From positions 1-18,355 of the forward strand of contig JAFADX010000231.1 of assembly GCA_023424475.1 (NCBI GenBank): a stretch of DNA of 18,355 nt, given 5' to 3'. Below are positions 1-6,883 of the stretch, in pieces. The translations under genes and the position numbers were made by a program. Every line of letters starts with the position of its first letter. Positions within the stretch are counted from its first letter, which is position 1. A model generated the notes under the pieces. That model was not told where the DNA came from. It saw only the letters and a program-made list of their open reading frames with translations, and searched no databases. Origin of the DNA: Pseudomonadota bacterium (lineage in GTDB: Bacteria; Pseudomonadota; Alphaproteobacteria; Acetobacterales; Acetobacteraceae).

Positions 1-1
1 G

Positions 2-412
2 GCCGAATGCGTCGACTGGTGCGGGCATGTCGCGGGCGCGGACGTCTCCCTGGCCGGCAACATGCTGGCCGGCCCGCAGGTGCTCGATGCGACGCGCGAC
101 GCTTTCCTCGCGGCAGCGGGCCGGCCGCTCGCCGATCGCCTGCTCGCCGCGCTCGAAGCCGGGGAGGCGGCGGGCGGCGACCGGCGCGGAAGGCAGTCCG
201 CCGCCCTGCAGGTGGCCTCGCGCGATCCCTATCCGGACCTCGACATCCGCGCCGACGACCATCCCGACCCGCTCGCGGAGCTCCGCCGGCTGCTTGCCGT
301 CGCGCGGGAACGCTATGTTCACTTCCGCCGCTTCCTGCCAGGGCGCGGCCATCCCGGTGTTTTCGACCGGGCGGTGATCGAGCTCGAGATCGCGAAGGCG
401 ACGCGCGGATGA
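2..412 (+). CDS. DUF1028 family protein (Ntn-hydrolase-like), 3' part
   Basis: Only the last 136 codons are in the window, and the start lies upstream of base 1. The fragment carries features typical of DUF1028: a GNMLAGPQVLDA segment (about residues 20-31), then ADRLLAALEAGEAAGGDRRG and a QSAALQV strand, then YPDLDIRADDHPDP and a short helix LAELRRLL. DUF1028 proteins have an Ntn-hydrolase fold, and no substrate is firmly established that I know of. The catalytic N-terminus is not visible here, so activity cannot be judged. The stop overlaps the next start (ATGA at 409-412), so the gene is translationally coupled to the ABC ATPase. Its position at the head of a peptide transporter operon suggests it processes an amide or peptide-like compound, which is inference. 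The tail after the conserved part (about residues 100-136) is rich in Arg and Phe. Confidence 0.85.
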   Translation, partial: AECVDWCGHVAGADVSLAGNMLAGPQVLDATRDAFLAAAGRPLADRLLAALEAGEAAGGDRRGRQSAALQVASRDPYPDLDIRADDHPDPLAELRRLLAVARERYVHFRRFLPGRGHPGVFDRAVIELEIAKATRG

Positions 413-1392
413 GCCCTGTCCTCGAGGTCGCCGGCCTCACCCTCGACTTCCGCCAGGACGGCAAGGCGCTCCGGGTGCTCGACGGCATTTCCTTCCGGGT
501 CGAGGCCGGGCGGACGCTCGCCATCGTCGGCGAATCCGGCTGCGGCAAGTCGGTCACCTCCCTTGCCGTCATGGGCCTGCTGCCCCCGAATGCCAGCCTC
601 GGCGGGGCCATCCGCCTCGGGGGGCGCGAGCTGACCTCGCTGGCGGCCGAGCAGCGCCGGATGCTGCGCGGCGGCGAGATGGCGATGATCTTCCAGGAGC
701 CGATGACGAGCCTGAACCCGGCCTTCACCGCGGGCGAGCAGGTGGCCGAGGCGCTGCGGCTGCACCAGGGCCTCGACAAGGCGGCGGCCTTCGCGGAGGC
801 CGTGCGCATGATCGACCGCGTGCGCATCCCGGATGCGGCCCGCCGCGCGCGGCAGTATCCGCACCAGCTTTCGGGCGGGATGCGCCAGCGGGTGATGATC
901 GCCATGGCGCTGGCCTGCCGGCCGAAGCTGCTGATCGCCGACGAGCCGACGACCGCGCTCGACGTGACGGTGCAGGCGCAGATCCTGGCGCTGCTCGACG
1001 AGATGAAGCGCGAGACCGGAACGGCCGTCATCCTCGTGACCCACGACCTCGGCGTCGTCGCGGACCATGCCGACGACGTCGCCGTCATGTATGCCGGCCG
1101 CATCGCCGAGCAGGCGCCTGCCGCGATGCTCTTCGCCCGCCCCGAGCACCCCTATACCGCGGGCCTGCTCGGCGCCGCGCCGGGGGAGGGCGCGCCCGGC
1201 GATCGCCTGGCGAGCATCGAGGGCACGGTGCCCGACCTGCGCAATCCGCCCCCGGGCTGCCGCTTCGCGCCGCGCTGCCCCTTTGCCGTCGCGCGCTGCG
1301 CGGCGGAAGCCCCGCCGCTGGTGGAGATCGCGCCGGGCCATGTCTCGGCCTGCTGGCGGGCGCCGCTCGATCGGGTGCTGGAGGCGGCATGA
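409..1392 (+). CDS. Peptide ABC transporter ATP-binding protein, DppD-like
   Basis: This is one of two ATPases that power a peptide/nickel-type importer at the inner face of the membrane. It has 327 residues, the normal family length. Visible motifs are Walker A GESGCGKS (41-48), Q-loop IFQEP (94-98), signature LSGGM (154-158), Walker B LLIADE (174-179) and switch His212 in VTHDLG. The C-terminal oligopeptide-type extension PPGCRFAPRCPF carries cysteines at 284, 290, 297 and 315. In some DppD/DppF-type proteins this motif binds an iron-sulfur cluster. I chose ATG 409 because it overlaps the DUF1028 stop and precedes the first beta strand directly. The frame remains open upstream to base 7, but that stretch lies over DUF1028. 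The stop at 1390-1392 overlaps an ATG (1389) that opens a small frame through the following spacer. The substrate cannot be read from the ATPase. Confidence 0.95.
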   Translation: MSPVLEVAGLTLDFRQDGKALRVLDGISFRVEAGRTLAIVGESGCGKSVTSLAVMGLLPPNASLGGAIRLGGRELTSLAAEQRRMLRGGEMAMIFQEPMTSLNPAFTAGEQVAEALRLHQGLDKAAAFAEAVRMIDRVRIPDAARRARQYPHQLSGGMRQRVMIAMALACRPKLLIADEPTTALDVTVQAQILALLDEMKRETGTAVILVTHDLGVVADHADDVAVMYAGRIAEQAPAAMLFARPEHPYTAGLLGAAPGEGAPGDRLASIEGTVPDLRNPPPGCRFAPRCPFAVARCAAEAPPLVEIAPGHVSACWRAPLDRVLEAA

Positions 1393-1541
1393 GACGGTTG
1401 GACAGTGCGGGGGAGGGGAACCTCCCCCGCTCCCCCTCCCTTCTTTGCTTCCTCGGCCCTGACCGCGGGAAGGCGAGCCAGGTATCCAAAGAAGGTTGGG
1501 GGGTTCGGGGGGAAGTTCCCTTCCCCCCGGCTTCAACATGA
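1389..1541 (+). CDS. Putative 50-codon mini-ORF bridging the two ATPase genes
   Basis: An open frame of 50 codons begins at an ATG overlapping the upstream ATPase stop (ATGA at 1389-1392). It ends with a TGA overlapping the downstream ATPase start (ATGA at 1538-1541). It spans the whole spacer, including the palindromic element. The predicted peptide is rich in Gly, Pro, Ser and Arg and has no recognisable domain. The downstream ATPase start lacks a clear Shine-Dalgarno sequence in the 15 bases before it, so translation of this frame could deliver ribosomes to it. The frame may also be open by chance, because stop codons are rare in such GC-rich DNA. A role in coupling is more plausible than a functional peptide. 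Confidence 0.35.
   Translation: MRRLDSAGEGNLPRSPSLLCFLGPDRGKASQVSKEGWGVRGEVPFPPAST
1409..1528. repeat. Nested palindromic element (REP/MITE-like) between the ATPase genes
   Basis: Two arms, 1409-1453 and 1481-1528, are imperfect reverse complements of each other. They share AAAGAAGG, a long G-run and a GTTCCC/TCCCCC end. Each arm also folds alone: GGGGGAGG 1409-1416 pairs with CCTCCCCC 1421-1428 (loop GGAA), and GGGGGGAAG 1507-1515 pairs with CTTCCCCCC 1520-1528 (loop TTCC). The base composition, long G and C homopolymer runs, is unlike the flanking codons. The spacer is flanked by ATGA on both sides (1389-1392 and 1538-1541), which could be a target duplication or simply two overlapping start/stop codons. 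It resembles bacterial repetitive extragenic palindromes. I cannot confirm copy number from one window. Confidence 0.6.
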
Positions 1542-2590
1542 CCCCGCTGCTCGACGTCGCCGGCCTGGTGAAGCGCTTCCCGGTGCGCGACGCCCTCGGC
1601 CGCCGCGCCGGCGCCGTTCATGCGGTCGATGGCGTTTCCCTCGGCGTCATGCGGGGCGAAGTCCTTGGCATCGTCGGGGAATCCGGTTGCGGCAAGTCCA
1701 CCCTCGGGCGGCTGATGCTCCGCCTCGTCGAGCCCGATGCCGGCAGCGTCCGGTTCGACGGCAAGGATCTCGGCGCGCTCTCGCCCGCCGCGCTGCGTGC
1801 CCGGCGGCGCGACATGCAGCTGATCTTCCAGGACCCCTTCGCAAGCCTCGACCCGCGCATGACAGTCGAGCAGGCGGTGGCCGAGCCGCTGCGCCTGCAC
1901 CGCATCGTGCCGCGCGCGCAGGAACGCGACCGCGTGGCGGAACTGCTCGCCCGCGTCGGGCTGCGGCCGGAACTCGCGCGACGCTGGCCGCACGAATTTT
2001 CCGGCGGCCAGCGCCAGCGCGTCGCCATCGCCCGTGCGCTCGCCTCGGAACCGCGGCTCATCATCGGCGACGAGCCGGTCAGCGCGCTCGATGTCAGCGT
2101 GCAGGCGCAGGTGGTGAACCTGCTCTCGGACCTGATCCGCGACCTCGGCCTGACCTTCGTGCTGATCAGCCACGACCTCGGCGTGGTGCGCCATGTCGCG
2201 GACCGGGTGGCGGTGATGTATCTCGGCCGCATCGTCGAGCAGGGGCCGGCCGGGGAGGTCCTCTCGGCCCCGAGGCACCCCTATACGCGTGCCCTGCTCG
2301 CCGCGGTGCCCGGCCATGGCACGAAGGCGCCGCCCATCGAGGGCGACGTGCCGTCCCCCATCGCGCCGCCGCCGGGCTGCCGCTTCCACACCCGCTGCCC
2401 CTTCGCCGTCGAACGCTGCCGGACCGACGTGCCGGTCCTCGGCGAGGGCGCGCACCCCGTCGCCTGCCACCTGGCCGACAGCCTGCCGCCCGAGCCGCCG
2501 CGGGCCGACCGCCTGGCCGGCGGCGAACGGCTCCGTCGCCTGCAATCCTTTTTCCGGGCCCCGGCCCCACCTCAGGGAGCGCAAACATGA
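1538..2590 (+). CDS. Peptide ABC transporter ATP-binding protein, DppF/OppF-like
   Basis: The second ATPase of the importer has 350 residues. Motifs are Walker A GESGCGKS (47-54), Q-loop IFQDP (96-100), signature FSGGQ (154-158), Walker B LIIGDE (174-179) and His212 in SHDLG. The C-terminal motif PPGCRFHTRCPF has cysteines at 281, 287, 294 and 310, matching the partner ATPase. The start at ATG 1538 fits the family N-terminus (a short strand, then the KRFPVR segment). No ATG lies upstream in this frame within the spacer, only a TTG at 1496 inside the palindrome. There is no clear ribosome binding site, so coupling to the upstream small frame is likely. The stop overlaps the binding-protein start (ATGA at 2587-2590). 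The C-terminal tail after residue 310 is Pro- and Arg-rich and somewhat long. Confidence 0.94.
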   Translation: MTPLLDVAGLVKRFPVRDALGRRAGAVHAVDGVSLGVMRGEVLGIVGESGCGKSTLGRLMLRLVEPDAGSVRFDGKDLGALSPAALRARRRDMQLIFQDPFASLDPRMTVEQAVAEPLRLHRIVPRAQERDRVAELLARVGLRPELARRWPHEFSGGQRQRVAIARALASEPRLIIGDEPVSALDVSVQAQVVNLLSDLIRDLGLTFVLISHDLGVVRHVADRVAVMYLGRIVEQGPAGEVLSAPRHPYTRALLAAVPGHGTKAPPIEGDVPSPIAPPPGCRFHTRCPFAVERCRTDVPVLGEGAHPVACHLADSLPPEPPRADRLAGGERLRRLQSFFRAPAPPQGAQT

Positions 2591-4110
2591 AACCGACCAT
2601 CAAGGCCCTGCTCGCGGCCGCCGCGGCGATCATCCCCGCGGTCGCGACCGTCGCGCCCGCCGCGGCGCAGAACCTGCGCATCGGCCTGCGCGAGGATCCG
2701 GACATCCTCGATCCCACCCTGAGCCGCACCTATGTCGGCCGCATCGTCTACATGGCGATGTGCGACAAGCTGTTCGACATCAACGAGCGTCTCGAGCCCG
2801 TCCCCCAGCTCGCCACCGGCTACCGCTGGGAGGATCCGAAGACCCTCATCATCACCCTGCGCGACGGCGTCCGCTTCCATGACGGCGAGCGGATGGACGC
2901 CGAGGCGGTGCGCTATTCGCTGAACCGCCACCTGACGATGCAGGGCTCCTTCCGCCGCAGCGAGATCGGCAACATCGAGACGATCGAGGTGGTGGACCCG
3001 CTCACCGTGCGCGTCCGGCTCAAGTCGCCTTCCGCCTCGCTGATCGCCGCGCTGACCGACCGCGCCGGCATGATCGTGAGCCCGAGGGCCGCGGAGGCCG
3101 CCGGCCGCGAATTCGGCAACCACCCCGTCTGCGCCGGCCCCTTCCGCTTCGTCGAGCGCGTGCCGCAGGAACGCATCGTGCTCGAGCGCTTCCCCGAATA
3201 CTGGGATGCCGCCAACGTCCACATCCAGCGCGTCACCTACCTGCCGATCCCGGACAACACCGTGCGGCTGGCCAATCTCCAGTCCGGCGCCGTCGAGTTC
3301 GCCGAGCGCATGGAGCCGAGCGACATGGCGGCCATGCGCGCCAACCGCAATCTGCGCGTCGAGGCGGTGGACGAGCTCGGCTACCAGGGCCTCACCATCA
3401 ACACCGGCAACGGGGAGCGCGCCAACACGCCGCTCGGCCGTGATGCGCGCGTCCGCCAGGCCTTCGAGCTCGCGATCGACCGCGCCGCGGTGAACCAGGT
3501 GGTCTATGAGGGGATGTACACCCCGACGCGCCAGCCCTTCCCGCCGGCCAACCCCTTCCATGTCGCGAATTTCCCGCCGACGGAACGCAACGTCGCCCGT
3601 GCCCGCGCCCTGCTGCGCGAAGCCGGGGTGACGGCGCCGTTGCGCGTCGAGATGACCGTCCCGAACAACCCCGACCTCCGCCAGGTCGGCGAGGTGATCC
3701 AGGCCATGGTCGCCGAGGCCGGGTTCGACCTGCAACTGCGCGCGATGGAATTCGCCTCCTCCCTGCAGGCGGCACGGCGGGGCGAATTCCAGACCTTCCT
3801 GGTCGGCTGGTCGGGACGCACCGATCCGGACGGCAACATCTACGCCTTCACGGTGACCGGCGGCGGCCAGAACGACGGCCACTATTCCAATGCGGAGGTG
3901 GACCGCCTGCTGAACGCCGCGCGCAGCGAGCTCGACCTGGCGAAGCGGCGCGACCTCTACGCCCAGGCGGTGCGCATCGCCTTCGGCCAGGACGTCTCGC
4001 GCATCTATCTCTGGCACCGCAAGAACATCATGGCGCACACCGCCCGGCTGACCGGCTATCGCCCGATCTCGGACGGCATGATCCGCATCCAGGGCATGCG
4101 GCTCCAATGA
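2587..4110 (+). CDS. ABC transporter periplasmic substrate-binding protein (SBP_bac_5)
   Basis: A 507-residue periplasmic solute receptor of the peptide/nickel/oligopeptide class (family 5). Residues 1-27 form a signal peptide with a Lys-containing n-region, an Ala/Ile core and an A-A-A/Q cleavage site. Family hallmarks follow: LRIGLREDPDILDP at the mature N-terminus, the family-signature region VRFHDGERMDAEAVRYSL, a hinge near VCAGPFRFVE, and the second-lobe segment VRQAFELAIDRAAV. Length is normal. The start has a good Shine-Dalgarno sequence (GGGAG around 2577-2581) and also overlaps the ATPase stop. The stop overlaps the ATG at 4107, which opens a 22-codon frame. Family 5 receptors bind peptides, glutathione, opines, nickel complexes and others. 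The DUF1028 and phosphatase neighbours do not settle which. Confidence 0.94.
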   Translation: MKPTIKALLAAAAAIIPAVATVAPAAAQNLRIGLREDPDILDPTLSRTYVGRIVYMAMCDKLFDINERLEPVPQLATGYRWEDPKTLIITLRDGVRFHDGERMDAEAVRYSLNRHLTMQGSFRRSEIGNIETIEVVDPLTVRVRLKSPSASLIAALTDRAGMIVSPRAAEAAGREFGNHPVCAGPFRFVERVPQERIVLERFPEYWDAANVHIQRVTYLPIPDNTVRLANLQSGAVEFAERMEPSDMAAMRANRNLRVEAVDELGYQGLTINTGNGERANTPLGRDARVRQAFELAIDRAAVNQVVYEGMYTPTRQPFPPANPFHVANFPPTERNVARARALLREAGVTAPLRVEMTVPNNPDLRQVGEVIQAMVAEAGFDLQLRAMEFASSLQAARRGEFQTFLVGWSGRTDPDGNIYAFTVTGGGQNDGHYSNAEVDRLLNAARSELDLAKRRDLYAQAVRIAFGQDVSRIYLWHRKNIMAHTARLTGYRPISDGMIRIQGMRLQ

Positions 4111-4175
4111 CCGTCATGCATGCTGCGGCCGGCGCCCCGGCAGGGCGCCGGGCGGGGGCGGGGGCGCGCCGGTAA
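4107..4175 (+). CDS. Putative 22-codon mini-ORF bridging binding protein and permease
   Basis: The ATG at 4107 overlaps the binding-protein stop (ATGA), and the TAA at 4173-4175 overlaps the permease start by one base (TAATG). The predicted peptide starts MTVMHAAAGAPAGRR and is otherwise Ala, Gly and Arg. It has no domain and no Shine-Dalgarno sequence of its own. It occupies the entire spacer and includes the hairpin at 4129-4151. Translation could melt that hairpin and carry ribosomes into the permease gene, whose start also lacks a clear binding site. A chance frame is possible, so confidence is limited. Confidence 0.35.
   Translation: MTVMHAAAGAPAGRRAGAGARR
4129..4151 (+). promoter_or_regulatory. 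Intercistronic GC-rich hairpin between binding protein and permease
   Basis: CCGGCGCCC at 4129-4137 pairs perfectly with GGGCGCCGG at 4143-4151, leaving a 5-base loop. No U-tract follows, so it is not a standard terminator. Hairpins at this position in binding-protein operons commonly protect the upstream message from 3' decay and give more receptor than permease. That role is inferred here. Confidence 0.5.
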
Positions 4176-5122
4176 TGGGCATCTGGCTGCTGCGCAGGCT
4201 GGGGCAGGTCATTCCCACCCTGCTGATCCTCTCCGTCCTGATCTTCGGGCTGCAGCAGCTCATGCCCGGCGACCCGGCCGAGATCCTGGCCGGCGAGGAG
4301 CGCGGCGATCCCGTCGTCCTGGCGCAGATCCGCAGCGAGCTCGGCCTCGACCGCCCCGTCCACGAACAGTACGTGCTCTGGATGGGGCGCGTGCTGACCG
4401 GGGATTTCGGCTTCTCCTGGCGCATCCGCGTGCCGGTCAGCGAGCTGATCCTCACCAAGCTGCCGGTCACCTTCCAGCTCGCCACCATGGCCTTCGTCAT
4501 CGCGCTGCTCATCGGCGTGCCGCTCGGCATCGTCTCGGCGGTCAGGAAGGACACGCCGGCCGACTGGGCGGCGAATGCGGCGGCTCTCGCGGGCATATCG
4601 ACGCCGAACTTCTGGCTCGGGATCATGATGATCCTGCTGTTCAGCGTGCAGCTCGGCTGGTTGCCGCCCTCGGGCTACGTGCCGCTGTTCGAGGACCCGG
4701 TGCAGTCGCTCTCCACCACCATCATGCCGGCCTTCGTCCTCGGCACCGGCATCGCCTCGGTGCTCATGCGCCACACCCGCGCGGCGATGCTGACCGCGTT
4801 GTCCCAGGACTATGTCCGGACCGCGCGGGCCAAGGGGCTGAAGGAACGCGTCGTCGTCTGGAAGCACGCGCTGCGCAACGCGCTGATCCCGGTCGTCACG
4901 CTCGGCGCCATCGAGTTCGGGCGCCTGCTCGCCGGCGCGGTGCTGACCGAACAGATCTTCACCATCCCCGGCTTCGGCAAGCTGATCGTCGATGCCGTGT
5001 TCAACCGCGACTATCCGGTGGTGCAGGGGGTGGTGCTGGCGACGGCGCTGATCTTCGTGATGCTCTCCCTGGTGGCGGACCTGCTCTACATGGCCATCAA
5101 CCCGCGACTGAGGACCGCCTGA
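4175..5122 (+). CDS. Peptide ABC transporter permease, DppB-like
   Basis: An inner-membrane subunit of 315 residues, within the normal DppB range. The N-terminus has the family pattern (LLRRLGQVIPTLLILSVLIF as the first membrane helix, then LMPGDPAEI). A periplasmic loop with LGLDRPVHEQYV follows, and then several hydrophobic helices (roughly 100-125, 140-160, 180-200, 240-265 and 285-310). The cytoplasmic coupling loop DYVRTARAKGLKERVVVWKHALRNA (about 210-234) is the EAA motif that contacts the ATPases. The start at ATG 4175 shares a base with the TAA of the 22-codon frame. The stop TGA (5120-5122) overlaps the ATG at 5122 of a further small frame. It pairs with the DppC-like protein to form the channel. 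Confidence 0.94.
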   Translation: MGIWLLRRLGQVIPTLLILSVLIFGLQQLMPGDPAEILAGEERGDPVVLAQIRSELGLDRPVHEQYVLWMGRVLTGDFGFSWRIRVPVSELILTKLPVTFQLATMAFVIALLIGVPLGIVSAVRKDTPADWAANAAALAGISTPNFWLGIMMILLFSVQLGWLPPSGYVPLFEDPVQSLSTTIMPAFVLGTGIASVLMRHTRAAMLTALSQDYVRTARAKGLKERVVVWKHALRNALIPVVTLGAIEFGRLLAGAVLTEQIFTIPGFGKLIVDAVFNRDYPVVQGVVLATALIFVMLSLVADLLYMAINPRLRTA

Positions 5123-5298
5123 TGGGGGTGTTTGCTTCGTTTGCCTCAAACGCCGGCGCGCGCGTCCGCGCGCTTGGCTTGCGCGCCCTGGGCGGGACCG
5201 CCCGGCGCAATGGTCGGCCTGGGCGCGGTCGCGCTGCGTGCTCCCGGCCCGATGCAGGGCATCGGGCCGCCGTGGCCCCGGTGGGGATGATGCCATGA
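5122..5298 (+). CDS. Putative 58-codon mini-ORF bridging the two permease genes
   Basis: The ATG at 5122 overlaps the first permease stop (TGATG). The TGA at 5296-5298 overlaps the second permease start (ATGA). GAGGA at 5110-5114 lies 7 bases before this ATG, a good Shine-Dalgarno placement, which the other two bridging frames in this operon lack. The predicted 58-residue peptide starts MGVFASFASNAGARV and is Ala-, Arg- and Gly-rich, without a recognisable domain or membrane helix. It could be a genuine small protein, a coupling leader, or a chance frame in GC-rich sequence. The 172-base spacer is unusually long for a DppB-DppC junction. Confidence 0.4.
   Translation: MGVFASFASNAGARVRALGLRALGGTARRNGRPGRGRAACSRPDAGHRAAVAPVGMMP
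5245..5269 (+). promoter_or_regulatory. Perfect 11-bp hairpin upstream of the second permease
   Basis: CGGCCCGATGC at 5245-5255 pairs with GCATCGGGCCG at 5259-5269 around an AGG loop. It ends 25 bases before the DppC-like start and has no U-tract. It sits inside the 58-codon frame, so ribosomes translating that frame would open it. It could act as a processing, stability or translational control element. Confidence 0.45.
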
Positions 5299-6173
5299 GT
5301 GCCGCCGCGGCGGCCGCGCTTCCCGCGGCCCAGAGCCCGGCCCGGCGCGCCGTCAGGCGTTTCCTGCGCCACCGCCTGGCGGTCCTCGGCCTGGTCGTGG
5401 TCGTCATCTTCGTCGCGGTCGCCATCCTCGCGCCGCTGATCGCGCCCTACGATCCGCTGCAGACCTCCTGGACCCGCATCCGCAAGCCCCCGTCCTTCGC
5501 GCACTGGATGGGCACCGACGAGAACGGCCGCGACGTGCTCTCGCGAGTCATCTGGGGCGCGCGGGCCTCGATGATGGCGGGCGTCATCTCGGTCATGGGC
5601 GCGCTGCTGATCGGCGTGCCGCTCGGCCTGCTCGCGGGCCTCGCCGGCGGGTGGACGGATGCGGTCATCTCCCGCGTCGCCGATGCCATGCTCTCGGTGC
5701 CCTTCCTGATCCTGGCGATCGCGCTCGCGGCCTTCCTCGGCCCCGCGCTCGAGAATGCGATGCTCGCCATCGCCATCACCGCCTCGCCGGTCTTCGTGCG
5801 GCTGTCGCGCGGCATGGCGCTCGACGCCAAGGCGACCGACTGGATCGAGGCCGCCCGCGCGCTCGGCAACCCGGCCTGGCGCACCGCCTTCGTCCATGTC
5901 CTGCCCAACACCATCCCGCCGCTGCTGGTCCAGGCAAGCCTCGCCGTCGCCGAGGCGATCATCGCCGAGGCCTCGCTCTCCTTCCTCGGGCTCGGGATGC
6001 AGCCGCCGAATCCCTCCTGGGGGTCGATGCTGAATTCCTCTCAGCGCTTCCTGACCCAGGCGCCCTGGCTCTCGATCTTTCCCGGCGTCACCATCATGAT
6101 CGTCGTGCTGGCCTTCAACCTGATGGGGGACGGGCTGCGGGACGCGCTGGACCCCCGCGCCGACAGGACATGA
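5295..6173 (+). CDS. Peptide ABC transporter permease, DppC-like
   Basis: The second inner-membrane channel subunit has 292 residues, the usual DppC length. It begins with a short Ala-rich cytoplasmic tail, then ARRAVRRFLRHRLAVLGL and the first membrane helix. It has the DppC hallmark HWMGTDENGRDVLSRVIWGAR (about 70-90) and the coupling loop TDWIEAARALGNPAWRTAFVHVLPN (about 180-204). SLSFLGLGMQPPNPSWGSML and a last helix leading to LMGDGLRDALDPR complete it. ATG 5295 was chosen because GGGG at 5283-5286 precedes it and it overlaps the upstream small frame. A longer in-frame start at 5238 would add a non-homologous segment. The stop overlaps the phosphatase start (ATGA at 6170-6173). Confidence 0.94.
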   Translation: MSAAAAAALPAAQSPARRAVRRFLRHRLAVLGLVVVVIFVAVAILAPLIAPYDPLQTSWTRIRKPPSFAHWMGTDENGRDVLSRVIWGARASMMAGVISVMGALLIGVPLGLLAGLAGGWTDAVISRVADAMLSVPFLILAIALAAFLGPALENAMLAIAITASPVFVRLSRGMALDAKATDWIEAARALGNPAWRTAFVHVLPNTIPPLLVQASLAVAEAIIAEASLSFLGLGMQPPNPSWGSMLNSSQRFLTQAPWLSIFPGVTIMIVVLAFNLMGDGLRDALDPRADRT

Positions 6174-6883
6174 TCGAACTGCGCGAGGCGCCCGGCGAAT
6201 TGCCGCGCGGGCGCCGCATCTACGCCATCGGCGACATCCACGGCAGCCTCGCCAAACTGCGGGACCTGCACGGGCAGATCGCCGCCGACCTCAAGGCGCG
6301 CCCGATCGCCTCGGCGCTGCTGCTCCACCTCGGCGACTACGTGGACAAGGGCGGCGACAGCCGCGCCGTGCTCGACTACCTGATCGGGGAAGACCCGGTG
6401 CCGGGCCTCGGGATGATCAACCTCACGGGCAACCACGAGGAGACGATGCTGGCGGCGCTTGGCGGCGACGGTGCCGCGGCGGCCGACTGGCTCTGGGGCG
6501 GCGGGCGGGCGACGCTCGAATCCTGGGGCATCGACCCCGAGACGCCGCGCGAGGACTGGCCCGCGCACTTCACCGCGGCGCAGATGCGCTTCCTGCGCCG
6601 GCTGCACCTGCATCACCAGGAAGGCTCCTACCTCTTCGTCCATGCCGGCATCCGCCCGGGCATCCCGCTCGAGGAACAGTCGCGCGAGGACCTGCTGCGC
6701 ATCCGCCACGACTTCCTCGGCTCCGGGCGCGACCACGGCGTGGTCGTGGTCCATGGCCACACGGCGGGCTTCAACCCCGTGGTGCGGGACAACCGCATCT
6801 GCCTCGACACCGCCGCATGGTCCGGCGGACCGCTCACCTGCGGGGTGTTCGAGGACGACCGCCTCGGCTTCCTGCAGGCCTGA
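6170..6883 (+). CDS. PPP-family metallophosphatase (Ser/Thr phosphatase-like)
   Basis: A 237-residue calcineurin-like phosphoesterase with all PPP-type metal and phosphate motifs: GDIHG (21-25), GDYVDKGG (55-62), GNHE (87-90), HAG (158-160) and HGHT (195-198). The metal ligands Asp22, His24, Asp56, Asn88, His89, His158 and His195 are therefore present, so it should be active. The family dephosphorylates proteins or small phosphate esters such as diadenosine polyphosphates. Sequence alone does not separate these, though bacterial PrpA/B-like protein phosphatases are the closest in size. The start overlaps the DppC-like stop, so it belongs to the transporter operon. The stop at 6881-6883 directly abuts the stop of the convergent gene at 6884. 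Confidence 0.92.
   Translation: MIELREAPGELPRGRRIYAIGDIHGSLAKLRDLHGQIAADLKARPIASALLLHLGDYVDKGGDSRAVLDYLIGEDPVPGLGMINLTGNHEETMLAALGGDGAAAADWLWGGGRATLESWGIDPETPREDWPAHFTAAQMRFLRRLHLHHQEGSYLFVHAGIRPGIPLEEQSREDLLRIRHDFLGSGRDHGVVVVHGHTAGFNPVVRDNRICLDTAAWSGGPLTCGVFEDDRLGFLQA

Noticed and set aside
7..408. N-terminal extension of the first ATPase in its open frame
   Set aside because: The extension is Arg-rich and unlike any ATPase N-terminus, and the other frame encodes DUF1028.
319..1539. Long minus-strand open frame opposite the first ATPase gene
   Set aside because: It is antisense to a clear ATPase, the translation is Arg/His/Gly-rich low complexity, and long antisense frames are expected in GC-rich genes.
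2572..4107. 511-codon minus-strand open frame opposite the binding-protein gene
   Set aside because: The plus frame has a signal peptide and family motifs. The minus frame has no domain and mirrors the codon bias.
4028..5425. Minus-strand open frame of 465 codons over the permease genes
   Set aside because: It is His/Asp/Arg-rich shadow sequence opposite well-conserved permeases.
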